Shown one piece after another: positions 9,528 through 18,795 of a DNA stretch of 64,000 nucleotides. The stretch lies in NCBI RefSeq assembly GCF_029626265.1, contig NZ_JARUBN010000001.1:1364001-1428000 (forward strand). Direction: 5' to 3'. The notes beneath the pieces are model-generated. The model did not search any database, was not told where the DNA came from, and saw nothing but the letters and a program-made list of their open reading frames with translations. Position numbers and translations under genes: made by a program. Origin of the DNA: Micromonospora sp. WMMD1102. Its GTDB lineage: Bacteria; Actinomycetota; Actinomycetes; Mycobacteriales; Micromonosporaceae. Within the stretch, counting starts at the first letter, position 1; every line of letters begins with the position of its first letter.

Positions 9528-9739
9528 ACGGGCCGGCAGGGCGATCCGCCGCCGACAGCGAACTGACCAGCCGGCCGGGGGGCCGGACCAGCCGGCCCCG
9601 GGGCCGGATGCGGCACGTGCACCGGTGGGGCGGGGGAGACCGGTACGGCGGGCCAGACGGCGTGCGCGAGCGCGCCGAGCGAATCAGCCAGCCCAGCCGC
9701 CCGGGTCGTGGCGGCGGGCGAAGCGAGGAGACGGCATGA
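9524..9739 (+). CDS. Small Arg/Gly-rich protein bridging plsX and rnc (unrecognised)
   Basis: This 71-residue frame is not recognised by family. It starts with GTG in a four-base overlap with the plsX stop, preceded by an almost ideal Shine-Dalgarno (GGAGGTGA, 9512-9519). It ends in a TGA overlapping the rnc ATG. Such coupling at both ends favours real translation. The product is basic and low-complexity (Arg, Gly, Ser, Pro rich) with no membrane segment or motif. It could instead be a leader that keeps ribosomes running into rnc. Confidence 0.45.
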   Translation: MNGPAGRSAADSELTSRPGGRTSRPRGRMRHVHRWGGGDRYGGPDGVRERAERISQPSRPGRGGGRSEETA

Positions 9740-10602
9740 CCAAGGACAAGCGGCGGCGGCCGCCGATCACGCACCTTGAGGCGGCGTTCGGCGTCGCCAT
9801 GGACCCCGACCTGCTGGAGCGGGCCCTCACCCACCGGTCGTTCGCATACGAGAACGGCGGCCTGCCGACCAACGAGCGGCTGGAGTTCCTCGGCGACTCG
9901 GTGCTGGGCGTGGTGATCACCACCGCCCTGTTCCACAACCACCCGGACCTGCCGGAGGGGCAGCTGGCCAAGTTGCGGGCCAGCGTGGTGAACATGCGGG
10001 CGCTGGCCGACGTCGCCCGGCGGCTCGGGCCGGCCGGGCTCGGGCCGTACCTGCTGCTCGGCAAGGGCGAGGAGAGCACCGGAGGGCGGGACAAGGCGAG
10101 CATCCTCGCCGACACCCTGGAGGCGCTGCTCGGCGCGATCTACCTCCAGTACGGGCTGGACACCGTCGCCATCGTCATCCACCGGCTCTTCGACCCGCTG
10201 ATGGCCGAGTCGGCGGGCCGGGGAGCTGCGCTGGACTGGAAGACCAGCCTCCAGGAGCTGACCGCCGCGCTCGGGCTGGGTGTCCCGGAGTACCGGATCG
10301 ACGAGGCCGGGCCGGACCACGCCAAGACCTTCACCGCCTGGGTGGTGGTGGCCGGGCGCAAGTACGGCGGCGCCGACGGTCGCAGCAAGAAGGAAGCCGA
10401 GCAGCGGGCCGCCGAGGCCGCCTGGCGGACCCTCTCCGAGCAGCAGGACGAGCCCACCGCCGGCCCGGCCGCGGTCGCCGGTGCGGGCATCGCCGCCGAT
10501 CCGGCCGCCGGCCCGGCCACCGACGACACGACGCTGGCAGCCGACGACCCGGGGCTCGCGGTCGAGGGTGCGGGTACGGCCGGCGACCCGGCCGCCAACT
10601 GA
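9736..10602 (+). CDS. rnc: Ribonuclease III
   Basis: RNase III cleaves double-stranded RNA in rRNA maturation and mRNA turnover. The signature [13 protein letters not shown] is at residues 46-57, the second acidic cluster is [12 protein letters not shown], and a C-terminal dsRNA-binding domain ends near [16 protein letters not shown]. The family usually stops there; this protein continues for about 50 residues in an Ala/Pro/Asp-rich tail with no recognised domain. ATG 9736 has GCGAGGAG six bases upstream and overlaps the preceding small frame. Confidence 0.95.
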   Translation: MTKDKRRRPPITHLEAAFGVAMDPDLLERALTHRSFAYENGGLPTNERLEFLGDSVLGVVITTALFHNHPDLPEGQLAKLRASVVNMRALADVARRLGPAGLGPYLLLGKGEESTGGRDKASILADTLEALLGAIYLQYGLDTVAIVIHRLFDPLMAESAGRGAALDWKTSLQELTAALGLGVPEYRIDEAGPDHAKTFTAWVVVAGRKYGGADGRSKKEAEQRAAEAAWRTLSEQQDEPTAGPAAVAGAGIAADPAAGPATDDTTLAADDPGLAVEGAGTAGDPAAN

Positions 10603-10615
10603 ACGAAGGTGGCAC

Positions 10616-11476
10616 ATGCCTGAGCTGCCCGAGGTGGAGACGGTCCGGGAAGGGCTGTCCCGCTGGGTCACGAACCGGCGGATCGCGGCCGTCGAGGTAC
10701 GCCATCCGCGCGCCGTACGCCGGCACCTGCCCGGAGCCGGGCACTTCGCCGCGGTCCTGGCCGGGCGGACGATCACCGACGCCCGGCGGCGCGGCAAGTA
10801 CCTGTGGCTGCCGCTGGACAGCGGCGACGCGATCGTCGGGCACCTCGGGATGTCCGGGCAACTGCTGGTCCGGCCGACCGAGGCGGCCGACGAGACCCAC
10901 CTGCGGATCCGGTTCACCTTCGACGACGGCGGCACCGACCTGCGTTTCGTCGACCAGCGCACCTTCGGCGGCCTGGCGGTCTCGGAAGGCGGCGCCACCC
11001 TGCCCGGCGAGATCGCGCACATCGCCCGGGACCCGATGGACCCGGAGTTCTCCGACGCCGGGTTCGTGGTCGCGACCCGGCGACGGCGTACCGAGGTGAA
11101 GCGGGCGTTGCTCGACCAGACCCTGATCTCGGGGGTCGGCAACATCTACGCCGACGAGGCGCTGTGGCGGGCCGGCCTGCACGGCGCCCGGCCGACCGAG
11201 GCGCTGACCGGCCCGGCGGTCACCCGGCTGCTCGGCCACGTCCGGGACGTGCTCGGCGAGGCGATCCAGCAGGGCGGCACCAGCTTCGACGCGCTCTACG
11301 TCAACGTCAACGGCGAGAGCGGCTATTTCGACCGCGAACTGAACGTGTACGGCCGGGAGGGCCTGCCCTGCCGGCGCTGCGGTACGCCGATCCGCCGCGA
11401 GGCGTTCATGAACCGGTCGTCGTTCAGCTGTCCCCGCTGCCAGCCCCGGCCCCGGGCCGCCCGCCCGGCCCGCTGA
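10616..11476 (+). CDS. mutM: Formamidopyrimidine-DNA glycosylase (Fpg/MutM)
   Basis: MutM removes 8-oxoguanine and formamidopyrimidines and nicks the abasic site. The N-terminus [10 protein letters not shown] supplies the catalytic Pro2 and Glu3, RRGKYL supplies the conserved Lys, and the C-terminal zinc finger has CRRC and CPRC pairs. At 286 residues it has the normal length. The start has a GAAGGTGG ribosome site and lies 13 bp after rnc, the standard actinobacterial rnc-mutM-smc order. Confidence 0.96.
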   Translation: MPELPEVETVREGLSRWVTNRRIAAVEVRHPRAVRRHLPGAGHFAAVLAGRTITDARRRGKYLWLPLDSGDAIVGHLGMSGQLLVRPTEAADETHLRIRFTFDDGGTDLRFVDQRTFGGLAVSEGGATLPGEIAHIARDPMDPEFSDAGFVVATRRRRTEVKRALLDQTLISGVGNIYADEALWRAGLHGARPTEALTGPAVTRLLGHVRDVLGEAIQQGGTSFDALYVNVNGESGYFDRELNVYGREGLPCRRCGTPIRREAFMNRSSFSCPRCQPRPRAARPAR

Positions 11477-11501
11477 CGTCCCCGGCCGGGCGGGCGGGTC
11501 G

Positions 11502-12326
11502 TTACGGCGGGCAGACGTCCCGGCGTACCCCGAGGTCGCGGTCCTTGCGGATCGAGGTGAGGCCGTACCCGACCGACGTGCCGCAGAACTCGTCGGTGGA
11601 CCCCTGGTACTCGACGTGGAACACCGGCTTGCCGGCCTCGGTGAACGGCACCAGCCGGCCACACTCGGTACGCCGTACGCACTCCTCGTTGACCGCGAAG
11701 TCGAAGTACGGCTCCAGCGCCAGTACCTGGTCGATGTCGTTCGTCAGCCCCACGGCGAGTCCGGTCTGCCCGGCGAGGCCGGCGACCCGCCGGTTGAACC
11801 CGAGCTGGTCGTCGAAGGTCAGCGGAAATCCGGAGCGGTGCGCGTAGCCGTCCATCCCCACCGGCAGTACGCCGACGAAACCCTTGCCCCGGCAGAGCCG
11901 GAACCGGTCGGCGAGTACCGGTGCCAGGGCCGACCACTGCCGGACGTCGAGCCACCGGCCGCGTGGCGTACGGGACGGCTGGCCGGGTGCCCGGGCCGGT
12001 GCGCCGAGGACGCCGGCCGGGAACCTTCCCGCGTCGGAGCGGGTCTCCAGGAAGATCCCGACCTCCACGTGGCAGACCAGCCGCCGCCCGTCGGCCCGGA
12101 GCCGCCGGGCGGTCTCCAGCGTGGTGTCGAAGCCGTCGAGCACGTACACCTGGGCGTCGACCGTCGGGTCGAGCCGGCCGGTGAGCTGCCACTGCCAGCT
12201 CGGGGTCGGACCGCCGGGCCAGGGCGGCACCGGGGCGGACCGGTCCAGCAGCGGGCGGCATCCTCCGGTCGGCAGCAGCAGCGCGACCGCGAGGAACAGT
12301 CCGACGCCCCGGCGCAGCCCGGACAC
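11502..12326 (-). CDS. Lipoprotein with GH114-like endo-alpha-1,4-polygalactosaminidase fold
   Basis: The 274-residue product starts with a basic, hydrophobic export signal ending LLLPTGGC (Cys23), a plausible but slightly atypical lipobox. The mature part matches the TM1410/GH114 family: WQWQLTGRLD, VYVLDGFDT, CHVEVGIFLETRSD, and the FDFAVNEECVRRTECGRLVPF block. Family members degrade galactosaminogalactan-type polysaccharides, but the substrate here is not established. It is convergent with mutM and probably monocistronic. The GTG start has only a weak Shine-Dalgarno. Confidence 0.8.
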   Translation of the reverse strand: MSGLRRGVGLFLAVALLLPTGGCRPLLDRSAPVPPWPGGPTPSWQWQLTGRLDPTVDAQVYVLDGFDTTLETARRLRADGRRLVCHVEVGIFLETRSDAGRFPAGVLGAPARAPGQPSRTPRGRWLDVRQWSALAPVLADRFRLCRGKGFVGVLPVGMDGYAHRSGFPLTFDDQLGFNRRVAGLAGQTGLAVGLTNDIDQVLALEPYFDFAVNEECVRRTECGRLVPFTEAGKPVFHVEYQGSTDEFCGTSVGYGLTSIRKDRDLGVRRDVCPP

Positions 12327-12444
12327 CTCATTCCGCAGCGCTGAACACGCCCGCGCACCCCCTCGTACCGGCCAACGAGCCAGCCCGTACGCCGGGCACG
12401 GCGGCGCGCGGAAGTGCCCGGCGGCGGTACGCCGGCGCCGCTGG

Positions 12445-13530
12445 TCAGGCGACGGAGCCGAACACCTGGGTCCAGTAGAGCCGGCCGTCGGCCCCGGTGG
12501 CCACCCCGACGCCCATCGCCCTGGCGTCGCAGTTGAGGATGTTGGCCCGGTGTCCGGAGCTGTTCATCCAGCCGTCCATCACGGCGGCGGCGTTCGCATA
12601 ACCCATCGCGACGTTCTCCCCGATCGGCCGGTCGTAGCCGGCCCGCCGGGCGCGTTCCACGAAGTCGCTGCCGTCGCTGCCGGTGTGCGACATGTTGGTG
12701 TGCTCGCCCTGGTCCTGGCTGTGCAGCCGGGCCGCCTCGGTCAGGTCGCCGTTGAGCACCACCGCACCGCAGCCGGCGTCGGAGCGCTCGCGGTTGACGA
12801 TCGCGAGTACCTGCGCCTCCTGGCTGCTCCCGGCGGTGCTCGCCCCGGACCCGGACGACCGGGCCGGTGTGCGCCGGGCGGCCGGGCTGGTCGTCCGGGG
12901 CGGCTTCGGCGCCGTGGTGGTGACTTTCGGTTTCGGAGCCGGCCGGGTGGCGGTCGCGGTCGGCGTCGCGGTCGGCTGGCTGGTGGCGGTGGCCGGGTCC
13001 GTCGTCGGTTCGATCGGCTCCTCGGGACCGGCCGCGTCGACCGCCGGCTGGCCGCCCCGGTTGCCGGTCGGCGCGTCGGCGAGGCTCGGCGGCAGCATTG
13101 CCGCGCCGACGCCGAGGACGCCGAGCAGTGCGGTCACCGCGACGCCCAGGCCCACCGGGCCGCGCAGCGGGGTCGGCCGGCGGTGCCGGCCGGCACCGCC
13201 CCGGTCGGCTCGCCCGCCGGCCGGGTGGCGGGCGCCGGACCGTGACCGGCGGCCGGCGTCGCCGTCGGCCTCCCGGCTCAGCTCGAACGCGCCGAGGTCC
13301 GCCGGCTCGTCCGCCCAGCGGGCCGCGGCCTGCTGCCGCCGCCCGACCGGCTCGTCCAGCCAGTCGTGGTCGGGATCGCGACCCTCGCCGGCTGGGCCGG
13401 GCTGCCGGGCCGGGCCTGCCGGGTCGTCCGGATGACCGGCGCGGTCGGCCGGGTAGGCAGCACCGTTGTCGGGCCGGCCGCTCCAGTCGCTGCCGTCCTC
13501 CCAGTCGGTCTGCTCGTTCCACCCCTGCAC
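12445..13530 (-). CDS. Membrane-anchored CAP/SCP-domain protein
   Basis: The 361-residue protein has about 120 residues of hydrophilic, low-complexity cytoplasmic sequence and one transmembrane helix (VGLGVAVTALLGVLGVGAAML, about residues 126-146). A long Thr/Pro/Ala-rich extracellular linker and a C-terminal CAP domain of about 125 residues follow. The domain shows VLAIVNRERSDAGC, HSQDQGEHTNMSH, GENVAMGYANAAAVMDGWMNSSGHRANIL, which are the CAP signature stretches (SCP/PR1, Ves allergen-like). Actinobacterial CAP proteins are secreted or surface-exposed with unclear activity. It lies 118 bp upstream of the GH114-like gene on the same strand. Confidence 0.87.
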   Translation of the reverse strand: MQGWNEQTDWEDGSDWSGRPDNGAAYPADRAGHPDDPAGPARQPGPAGEGRDPDHDWLDEPVGRRQQAAARWADEPADLGAFELSREADGDAGRRSRSGARHPAGGRADRGGAGRHRRPTPLRGPVGLGVAVTALLGVLGVGAAMLPPSLADAPTGNRGGQPAVDAAGPEEPIEPTTDPATATSQPTATPTATATRPAPKPKVTTTAPKPPRTTSPAARRTPARSSGSGASTAGSSQEAQVLAIVNRERSDAGCGAVVLNGDLTEAARLHSQDQGEHTNMSHTGSDGSDFVERARRAGYDRPIGENVAMGYANAAAVMDGWMNSSGHRANILNCDARAMGVGVATGADGRLYWTQVFGSVA

Positions 13531-13948
13531 GCTGCGCCTCCGTTGCTACCGATTCACGGTTATCGCCTGGTCGCTGACCGTGCGGACGCTACGCGGGCCC
13601 GTCCGGCGGGGGCAACGTGGCTAAGGAAGATATAAGGGGGGACCCACCGGCGGGATCCTGCGGCTGGCCTGGGCCGACGTCGTCTCGGACATCGACAGGG
13701 GATAGACTTCCCGCGTCCGGACAGCGACCCGGTCCGTGCCCGCGCGGCAAGCCCTCGCTCAGCGAGTGGCCGACGGCACAGCTGGCCCGTGCCCCGGTGA
13801 AACTTGACTAAGCCGGGACATCGGCACACTATATAAGTGTCGCCAGTCGCGCCCGACCATGCCCGCGTGTGCCCTGCGGGCAGGTAGTCGCGTTCGAGTT
13901 GGGCGCGCGTTGGCCGGCCTTTCCGGCAGCGCATTACAAGGAGACGAT
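13531..13948. other. 418-bp intergenic region upstream of the coiled-coil gene
   Basis: No convincing gene is present. It separates divergent genes, so it should carry promoters for both. The right half contains an AT-rich stretch with an inverted repeat ACACT-ATATA-AGTGT (13826-13840), described separately. Short open frames here lack codon bias and ribosome sites. Confidence 0.55.
13804..13840 (+). promoter_or_regulatory. Candidate promoter with inverted repeat over the -10
   Basis: TTGACT at 13804-13809 precedes TATATA at 13830-13835 (20-bp spacer, longer than ideal) or CACTAT at 13827-13832 (17 bp). The TATA core is the loop of a perfect 5-bp inverted repeat, ACACT/AGTGT. Such overlap suggests repressor control of the 64-residue gene that starts about 110 bp downstream. 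This is seen by eye only. Confidence 0.4.
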
Positions 13949-14143
13949 ATGGCGAAGGCCCTCTACGGCCACGTTGGTGCGGCGCCCGACCGGCGCCTCC
14001 TCGACGAGGTCACCCGACTGCGTGCCAGGGTTCAGGCACTGGAGTTCGAGACGACGCGGTTGCGTGCCGAGAACGATCGGCTCGCGGCGGCGGCGGCCGA
14101 GGCAGACGATCTGCTGCGGCTGGCCGAGCCCGCGCTGACCTGA
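13949..14143 (+). CDS. 64-residue coiled-coil protein upstream of smc
   Basis: The small product MAKALYGHVGAAPDRRLLDE is followed by leucine-containing heptads (VTRLRARVQALEFETTRLRAENDRLAAAA) and an acidic Leu-rich end. ATG 13949 has AAGGAGA eight bases upstream, a strong ribosome site, and codon use is typical. The whole protein looks like a short parallel coiled coil with a 12-residue head, like small unannotated proteins of other actinobacteria. A terminator follows, so it is expressed as its own unit. The function is unknown. Confidence 0.75.
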   Translation: MAKALYGHVGAAPDRRLLDEVTRLRARVQALEFETTRLRAENDRLAAAAAEADDLLRLAEPALT

Positions 14144-14535
14144 GCTTCCGGGCGTCGGGAAACCGGCGCCCCCGCCTGACAACTGAATCGCACCAGAAAA
14201 AGCGCGCCGACACTCCTGTGGCGGCGCGCAGTTCTGTTTCCGGGCAATCACTCCGGGTACGGACGCCCGGTGGCCTCCTGTCGGCATCCGCGCCGCCAGG
14301 GGTGGTCTCCGGCGATCCGATAGGCTGGCCGGCGCGTGCCGCGTCGAGCCCGGCGATCGGCCCGGGTTACCCTGCGGGTTGACCAGGCTCCCGCCGCGGG
14401 GGCAGGCCCTTCCACCGAGTCGGGATGCGGCCGGGAGGCTGATGACCCGGTCGGGGCGGCGCCGGAGGAGGGGGAGCGGGACGACCGGGAAGTGCTGAGT
14501 CTGCCCGGTGGCCCTGCCGGACGAGGATCGGGAAC
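14144..14535. other. 392-bp gap before smc
   Basis: It begins with the terminator of the coiled-coil gene (14202-14229). The rest is GC-rich with no supported gene and presumably includes the smc promoter; no clear -35/-10 pair stands out. Confidence 0.5.
14202..14229 (+). terminator. Hairpin after the coiled-coil gene
   Basis: A 12-bp stem (GCGCGCCGACAC against GTGGCGGCGCGC, one mismatch) with a TCCT loop is preceded by an A-run and followed by AGTTCTGTTTCC. It lies 58 bp after the stop. Confidence 0.75.
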
Positions 14536-17500
14536 GTGTATCTCAAGAGCCTGACGGTGAAGGGCTTCAAGTCCTTCGCCTCCAGCACGACCTTCAAGCT
14601 GGAGCCGGGGATCACCTGCGTGGTGGGCCCGAACGGCTCGGGCAAGTCGAACGTCGTCGACGCGATCGCCTGGGTACTCGGCGAGCACAGCGCCAAGGCG
14701 CTGCGCGGCGGCAAGATGGAGGACGTGATCTTCGCCGGCACCGCCGGCCGGGCACCGCTGGGTCGGGCCGAGGTCACCCTGACGATCGACAACACCGACG
14801 GCGCGCTGCCGATCGACTACACCGAGGTGTCGATCACCCGTCGGATGTTCCGGTCCGGCGAGAGCGAATACGAGATCAACGGGGACTCCTGCCGGCTCCT
14901 GGACATCCAGGAACTCCTCTCCGACTCCGGCATCGGCCGGGAGATGCACGTCATCGTCGGGCAGGGCCAGCTCGACGCCGTACTGCACGCGAAGCCGGAG
15001 GACCGGCGGGCCTTCATCGAGGAGGCGGCCGGCGTACTCAAGCATCGCAAGCGCAAGGAGAAGGCCCTGCGCAAGCTCGACGCGATGCAGGTCAACCTGA
15101 ACCGGCTGACCGACCTCACCGCCGAGCTGCGCCGGCAGCTCAAGCCGCTGGGCCGGCAGGCCGAGGTGGCCCGGCGGGCCCAGGGCATCCAGGCCGACCT
15201 GCGGGACGCCCGGCTGCGGCTGCTCGCCGACGACCTCGCCACGCTCCGCTCGACCCTGGACAAGGAGATCGCCGACGAGGCGGCCCTGCGGCAGCGCCGC
15301 GAGCAGGCGGAGACCGAACACACCGAGGTGCAGTCCCGGCTCGCCGAGTTGGAGGAGGCGCTGGCCGAAGACGCCCCGCTGCTGGCCCGCGCCCAGGAGA
15401 CCTGGTACAAGCTCTCCGCGCTCACCGAGCGGTTCCGCTCGACCGAGCAGCTGGCCCGGGAGCGGCTGCGGCACCTGAGCACCACCCCGGACGACGAGCG
15501 CCCCGGCCGGGACCCGGACCGGCTCGAAGCCGAGGCCGAGGAGGTCCGGGCGCACGAGGAGGAGTTGCGCGCCGCGCTCACCGAGGACCAGATCCGGCTG
15601 GCCGAGGCGGTGGAGAGCCGCCAGCAGCTCGAACGGCAGCTCGCCGAGGCGGAACGGGCACTTGTCGCCGCGGCCAAGGCGATCGCCGACCGGCGGGAGG
15701 GGCTGGCCAAGCTGACCGGGCAGGTCAACTCGGCGCGGGCGCGTACCGGCTCGGCGGCCGAGGAGATCGAACGGCTCGCCGCCGCGCACGCCGACGCGCA
15801 GCTGCGGGCCGAGCAGACCCAGACCGAGCTGGACGCCGTCGCCGAGCAGTCCTCGGAGGCGGATCGCGACAACGCCGAGTTCGACGCCCGGCACGCCGAG
15901 GCGGTCGCCGCCCAGGAAGAGGCGGCGGCCCGGGTGCGTACCCTCTCCGACGCCGAACGGGCCGCCGAGAAGGACGCGGCGACCTGGAAGGCCCGGGAAG
16001 AGGCGCTGGCGATGGGGCTGCGTCGCAAGGACGGTGCCGGGGCGCTGCTGGCCCGCGCCGACCAGGTGCCGGGGCTGCTCGGCAGCCTGGCCGGGCTGCT
16101 GACCGTCGCGCCCGGCCAGGAGGCGGCGCTGGCCGCTGCGCTCGGTTCGCTCGCCGACGCGGTGGCGGTGGCCGGGGTCGACGAGGCGGCCGAGGCGATG
16201 CGCTGGCTGAAGATCCAGGACGCCGGCCGGGCCGAGCTGCTGGTCGGCGGGCAGGCCGGGCCGGGCATGATCGGGTCGCCGGAGGCGCTCCGACCCGCGC
16301 TGCCCGACGGCGCGCGCTGGGCTCCCGACCTGGTCGGCTGCCCGGACGAGGTACGCCCGGCGGTGCACCGGGCACTGCGCGACGTCGTACTCGTCGACAC
16401 GCTGGAGGCGGCGACCCGGCTGGTGGCCGGCAACCCCGAACTCCGCGCGGTGACCGCCGACGGTGACGTCGTCGGCGGGTACGCGGCGGCCGGCGGTTCG
16501 GCCAAGGCGCCGAGCTTCCTGGAGGTGCAGGCCGCCGTCGAGGAGGCCCGGACCAACCGGGCGACCGCCGAGCAGACCATCGCCGAGCTGCGCGAACAGC
16601 TCGGCGAGGCCCGCGAGGCGGTGGCGGAACGCAAGCAGCAGGTGACCGCCGCCGCCGCGGTGAAGCGGGACGCGGAGGGGCAGCGCAATGCCGCCGCCCG
16701 CCGGCTCGCCGAGCTGGGCGCCGCCGCCCGGTCGGCCAAGGCCGAGATGGACCGGCTGGCCGAGTCGCGGGCGCGGGCCGAGCAGGCCCGGGAGCGGGAC
16801 CTCGCCGGGCTGGCCGAGCTGGAGGAGCGGCTCCGGCTGGCCGAGGCGACCCCGATCGACGCCGACCCGTCCACCGAGGAGCGGGACGAACTGGCCGTGT
16901 ACCTGCCGCAGGCCCGGCAGAACGAGATGGAGGTCCGGCTGGCGGTGCGTACCGCCGAGGAGCGGGTCGCCTCGATCGCCGGCCGGGCCGACTCGCTGGC
17001 CCGGCAGGCCGCCGCCGAACGGGCCGCCCGGGAGCGGGCCGCCGCCCGGCGGGCCGCCCGGGCCCGGGGCGCCACCATCGCCCGGGCCGTCGAGTTCGGC
17101 GCCCGGGAGGCGCTGACCCGGCTGGCGGTCTCGCTGGCCTCGGCCGAGCAGACCCGGGACGAGGTCGCGGCGGCCCGGTCCGCCCGGGAGGCCGAACTCC
17201 AGGAGGTACGCGGTGCGGCCAAGCGGCTCGGCGCCGACCTGGAACGGCTGACCAGCGCGGTGCACCGGGACGAGGTGGCCCGGGCCGAGCAGCGGCTGCG
17301 GATCGAGCAGTTGGAGGCGAAGGCGGCCGAGGACTTCGGGCTGGACGTGGAGATGCTTGTCGCCGAGTACGGCCCGCAGCAGCCCGTACCGCCCAGCCAG
17401 GCCGAGATCGCCGCCGCCGAGCGGGACGAGCGGCCGGTGCCGGAGCCGGTGCCGTTCGAGCGGCCGGTGCAGGAGAAGCGGGCCGCCAAGGCGGAACGCG

Positions 17501-18114
17501 AGCTGGCCCTGCTCGGCAAGGTCAACCCGTTGGCCCTGGAGGAGTTCGCCGCCCTGGAGGAGCGCTACAAGTTCCTCTCCGAGCAGCTCGAAGACCTGAA
17601 GGCGACCCGCAAGGACCTGCTCACCGTGGTCAAGGACGTGGACGACCGGATCCTGGAGGTCTTCGCGAGCGCCTACCACGACACGGCCCGGGAGTTCGAG
17701 CAGGTCTTCACCGTGCTCTTCCCCGGTGGCGAGGGCCGGCTGGTGCTGACCGACCCGGAGGACCTGCTGACCACCGGGGTAGAGGTCGAGGCCCGGCCGC
17801 CGGGCAAGAAGATCAAGCGACTGTCGCTGCTCTCCGGCGGCGAGCGGTCGCTGACCGCCGTGGCGATGCTGGTGGCGATCTTCCGGGCCCGGCCCAGCCC
17901 GTTCTACATCATGGACGAGGTCGAGGCGGCGCTGGACGACGTCAACCTGGGCCGGCTGATCACCCTGATGGCTCAGCTGCGGGAGAAGAGCCAGCTCATC
18001 GTGGTCACCCACCAGAAGCGGACGATGGAGGTGGCCGACGCCCTGTACGGGGTGACCATGCGCAGCGGCGTGACCCAGGTGATCAGCCAGCGGCTCGGCA
18101 ACGAGGAGGACTGA
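14536..18114 (+). CDS. smc: Chromosome segregation protein SMC
   Basis: The 1192-residue SMC ATPase condenses and segregates the chromosome with ScpA/ScpB. The N-terminal head begins MYLKSLTVKGFKSFASSTTF with Walker A GPNGSGKS at residues 31-38. Two long Ala/Glu/Arg coiled-coil arms flank a hinge centred near residues 505-640 (QVPGLLGSLAGLLTV to GDVVGGYAAAGGS). The C-terminal head has LSGGERSLTAVA (about 1100) and Walker B FYIMDEVEAALDD. The GTG start follows GAGGATCGG. A very long antisense frame exists but is a codon-bias shadow. The HAD gene follows immediately after the stop. Confidence 0.97.
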   Translation: MYLKSLTVKGFKSFASSTTFKLEPGITCVVGPNGSGKSNVVDAIAWVLGEHSAKALRGGKMEDVIFAGTAGRAPLGRAEVTLTIDNTDGALPIDYTEVSITRRMFRSGESEYEINGDSCRLLDIQELLSDSGIGREMHVIVGQGQLDAVLHAKPEDRRAFIEEAAGVLKHRKRKEKALRKLDAMQVNLNRLTDLTAELRRQLKPLGRQAEVARRAQGIQADLRDARLRLLADDLATLRSTLDKEIADEAALRQRREQAETEHTEVQSRLAELEEALAEDAPLLARAQETWYKLSALTERFRSTEQLARERLRHLSTTPDDERPGRDPDRLEAEAEEVRAHEEELRAALTEDQIRLAEAVESRQQLERQLAEAERALVAAAKAIADRREGLAKLTGQVNSARARTGSAAEEIERLAAAHADAQLRAEQTQTELDAVAEQSSEADRDNAEFDARHAEAVAAQEEAAARVRTLSDAERAAEKDAATWKAREEALAMGLRRKDGAGALLARADQVPGLLGSLAGLLTVAPGQEAALAAALGSLADAVAVAGVDEAAEAMRWLKIQDAGRAELLVGGQAGPGMIGSPEALRPALPDGARWAPDLVGCPDEVRPAVHRALRDVVLVDTLEAATRLVAGNPELRAVTADGDVVGGYAAAGGSAKAPSFLEVQAAVEEARTNRATAEQTIAELREQLGEAREAVAERKQQVTAAAAVKRDAEGQRNAAARRLAELGAAARSAKAEMDRLAESRARAEQARERDLAGLAELEERLRLAEATPIDADPSTEERDELAVYLPQARQNEMEVRLAVRTAEERVASIAGRADSLARQAAAERAARERAAARRAARARGATIARAVEFGAREALTRLAVSLASAEQTRDEVAAARSAREAELQEVRGAAKRLGADLERLTSAVHRDEVARAEQRLRIEQLEAKAAEDFGLDVEMLVAEYGPQQPVPPSQAEIAAAERDERPVPEPVPFERPVQEKRAAKAERELALLGKVNPLALEEFAALEERYKFLSEQLEDLKATRKDLLTVVKDVDDRILEVFASAYHDTAREFEQVFTVLFPGGEGRLVLTDPEDLLTTGVEVEARPPGKKIKRLSLLSGGERSLTAVAMLVAIFRARPSPFYIMDEVEAALDDVNLGRLITLMAQLREKSQLIVVTHQKRTMEVADALYGVTMRSGVTQVISQRLGNEED

Positions 18115-18738
18115 ATGGCCCGGCGGGAACGCCCGACCGCCCTGCTGGTGGACCTGGACGGAGTGCTCCGCCGCTGGGACCCGGAGACCGGTGCCGCCGT
18201 CGAGCGCCGGTACGGGTTGCCGGCCGGCGCGCTCTACGACACGGCGATGCGGTGGTCGCTGCTGCAACCGGCGGTCACCGGGCAGCTGAGTCACGCCGGC
18301 TGGCTGGAGGGGGTAGCCGAGGCGCTCGCCGAGCCGGCCGGCGGGGCGGAGCGGGCCCGGGCGGCGGTGGATGAGTGGCAGGCCGACCGGGGCAGTGTCG
18401 ACCCGGACGTGCTCGGCTTCGTCCGGGAGGTACGCGCCGCCGGGATCCGGGTCGGGCTGGCCAGCAACGCCACCGACCTGCTCGACGCCGACCTGGCGCT
18501 GCTCGGCCTGACCGACGAGGTGGACGTGGTGGTCAACTCCTCGACGCTGGGCGTGGCCAAGCCGGCCAAGGAGTACTTCCAGCAGGCCTGCCTGGCTGTC
18601 GGCGTACCGCCGGCCCAGGTGCTCTTCGTGGACGACTCGGACCGGTCGGTCCGGGGCGCCCGGGTGGCGGGGCTGTCGGCGTACCGGTGGAACGGGCCGG
18701 CGGACCTGCGCTACCTGCGCGCCGCGCTGGCCCGGTGA
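18115..18738 (+). CDS. HAD-superfamily phosphatase-like hydrolase
   Basis: The 207-residue HAD-IA type protein has the nucleophile motif LLVDLDGVL (first Asp nucleophile, second Asp acid/base), motif II GLASNAT, motif III Lys in GVAKPAKEYF, and motif IV FVDDSDRSV. The cap is the small helical C1 type. Its ATG directly follows the smc stop with no gap, so it is probably co-translated. The substrate is unknown; a small phosphorylated metabolite is likely from the family. Confidence 0.88.
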   Translation: MARRERPTALLVDLDGVLRRWDPETGAAVERRYGLPAGALYDTAMRWSLLQPAVTGQLSHAGWLEGVAEALAEPAGGAERARAAVDEWQADRGSVDPDVLGFVREVRAAGIRVGLASNATDLLDADLALLGLTDEVDVVVNSSTLGVAKPAKEYFQQACLAVGVPPAQVLFVDDSDRSVRGARVAGLSAYRWNGPADLRYLRAALAR

Positions 18739-18795
18739 GCGGCCCTGGCCGGCGGCACGCACGCCGGTGGCCGCGGCCCGGTATCGTCGTCCGCT

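Noticed and set aside
14248..18762. A 1504-codon open frame antisense to smc
   Set aside because: It is a codon-bias shadow: SMC on the other strand has complete motifs, and the antisense translation is low-complexity Gly/Arg/Gln/His without domains or a ribosome site.
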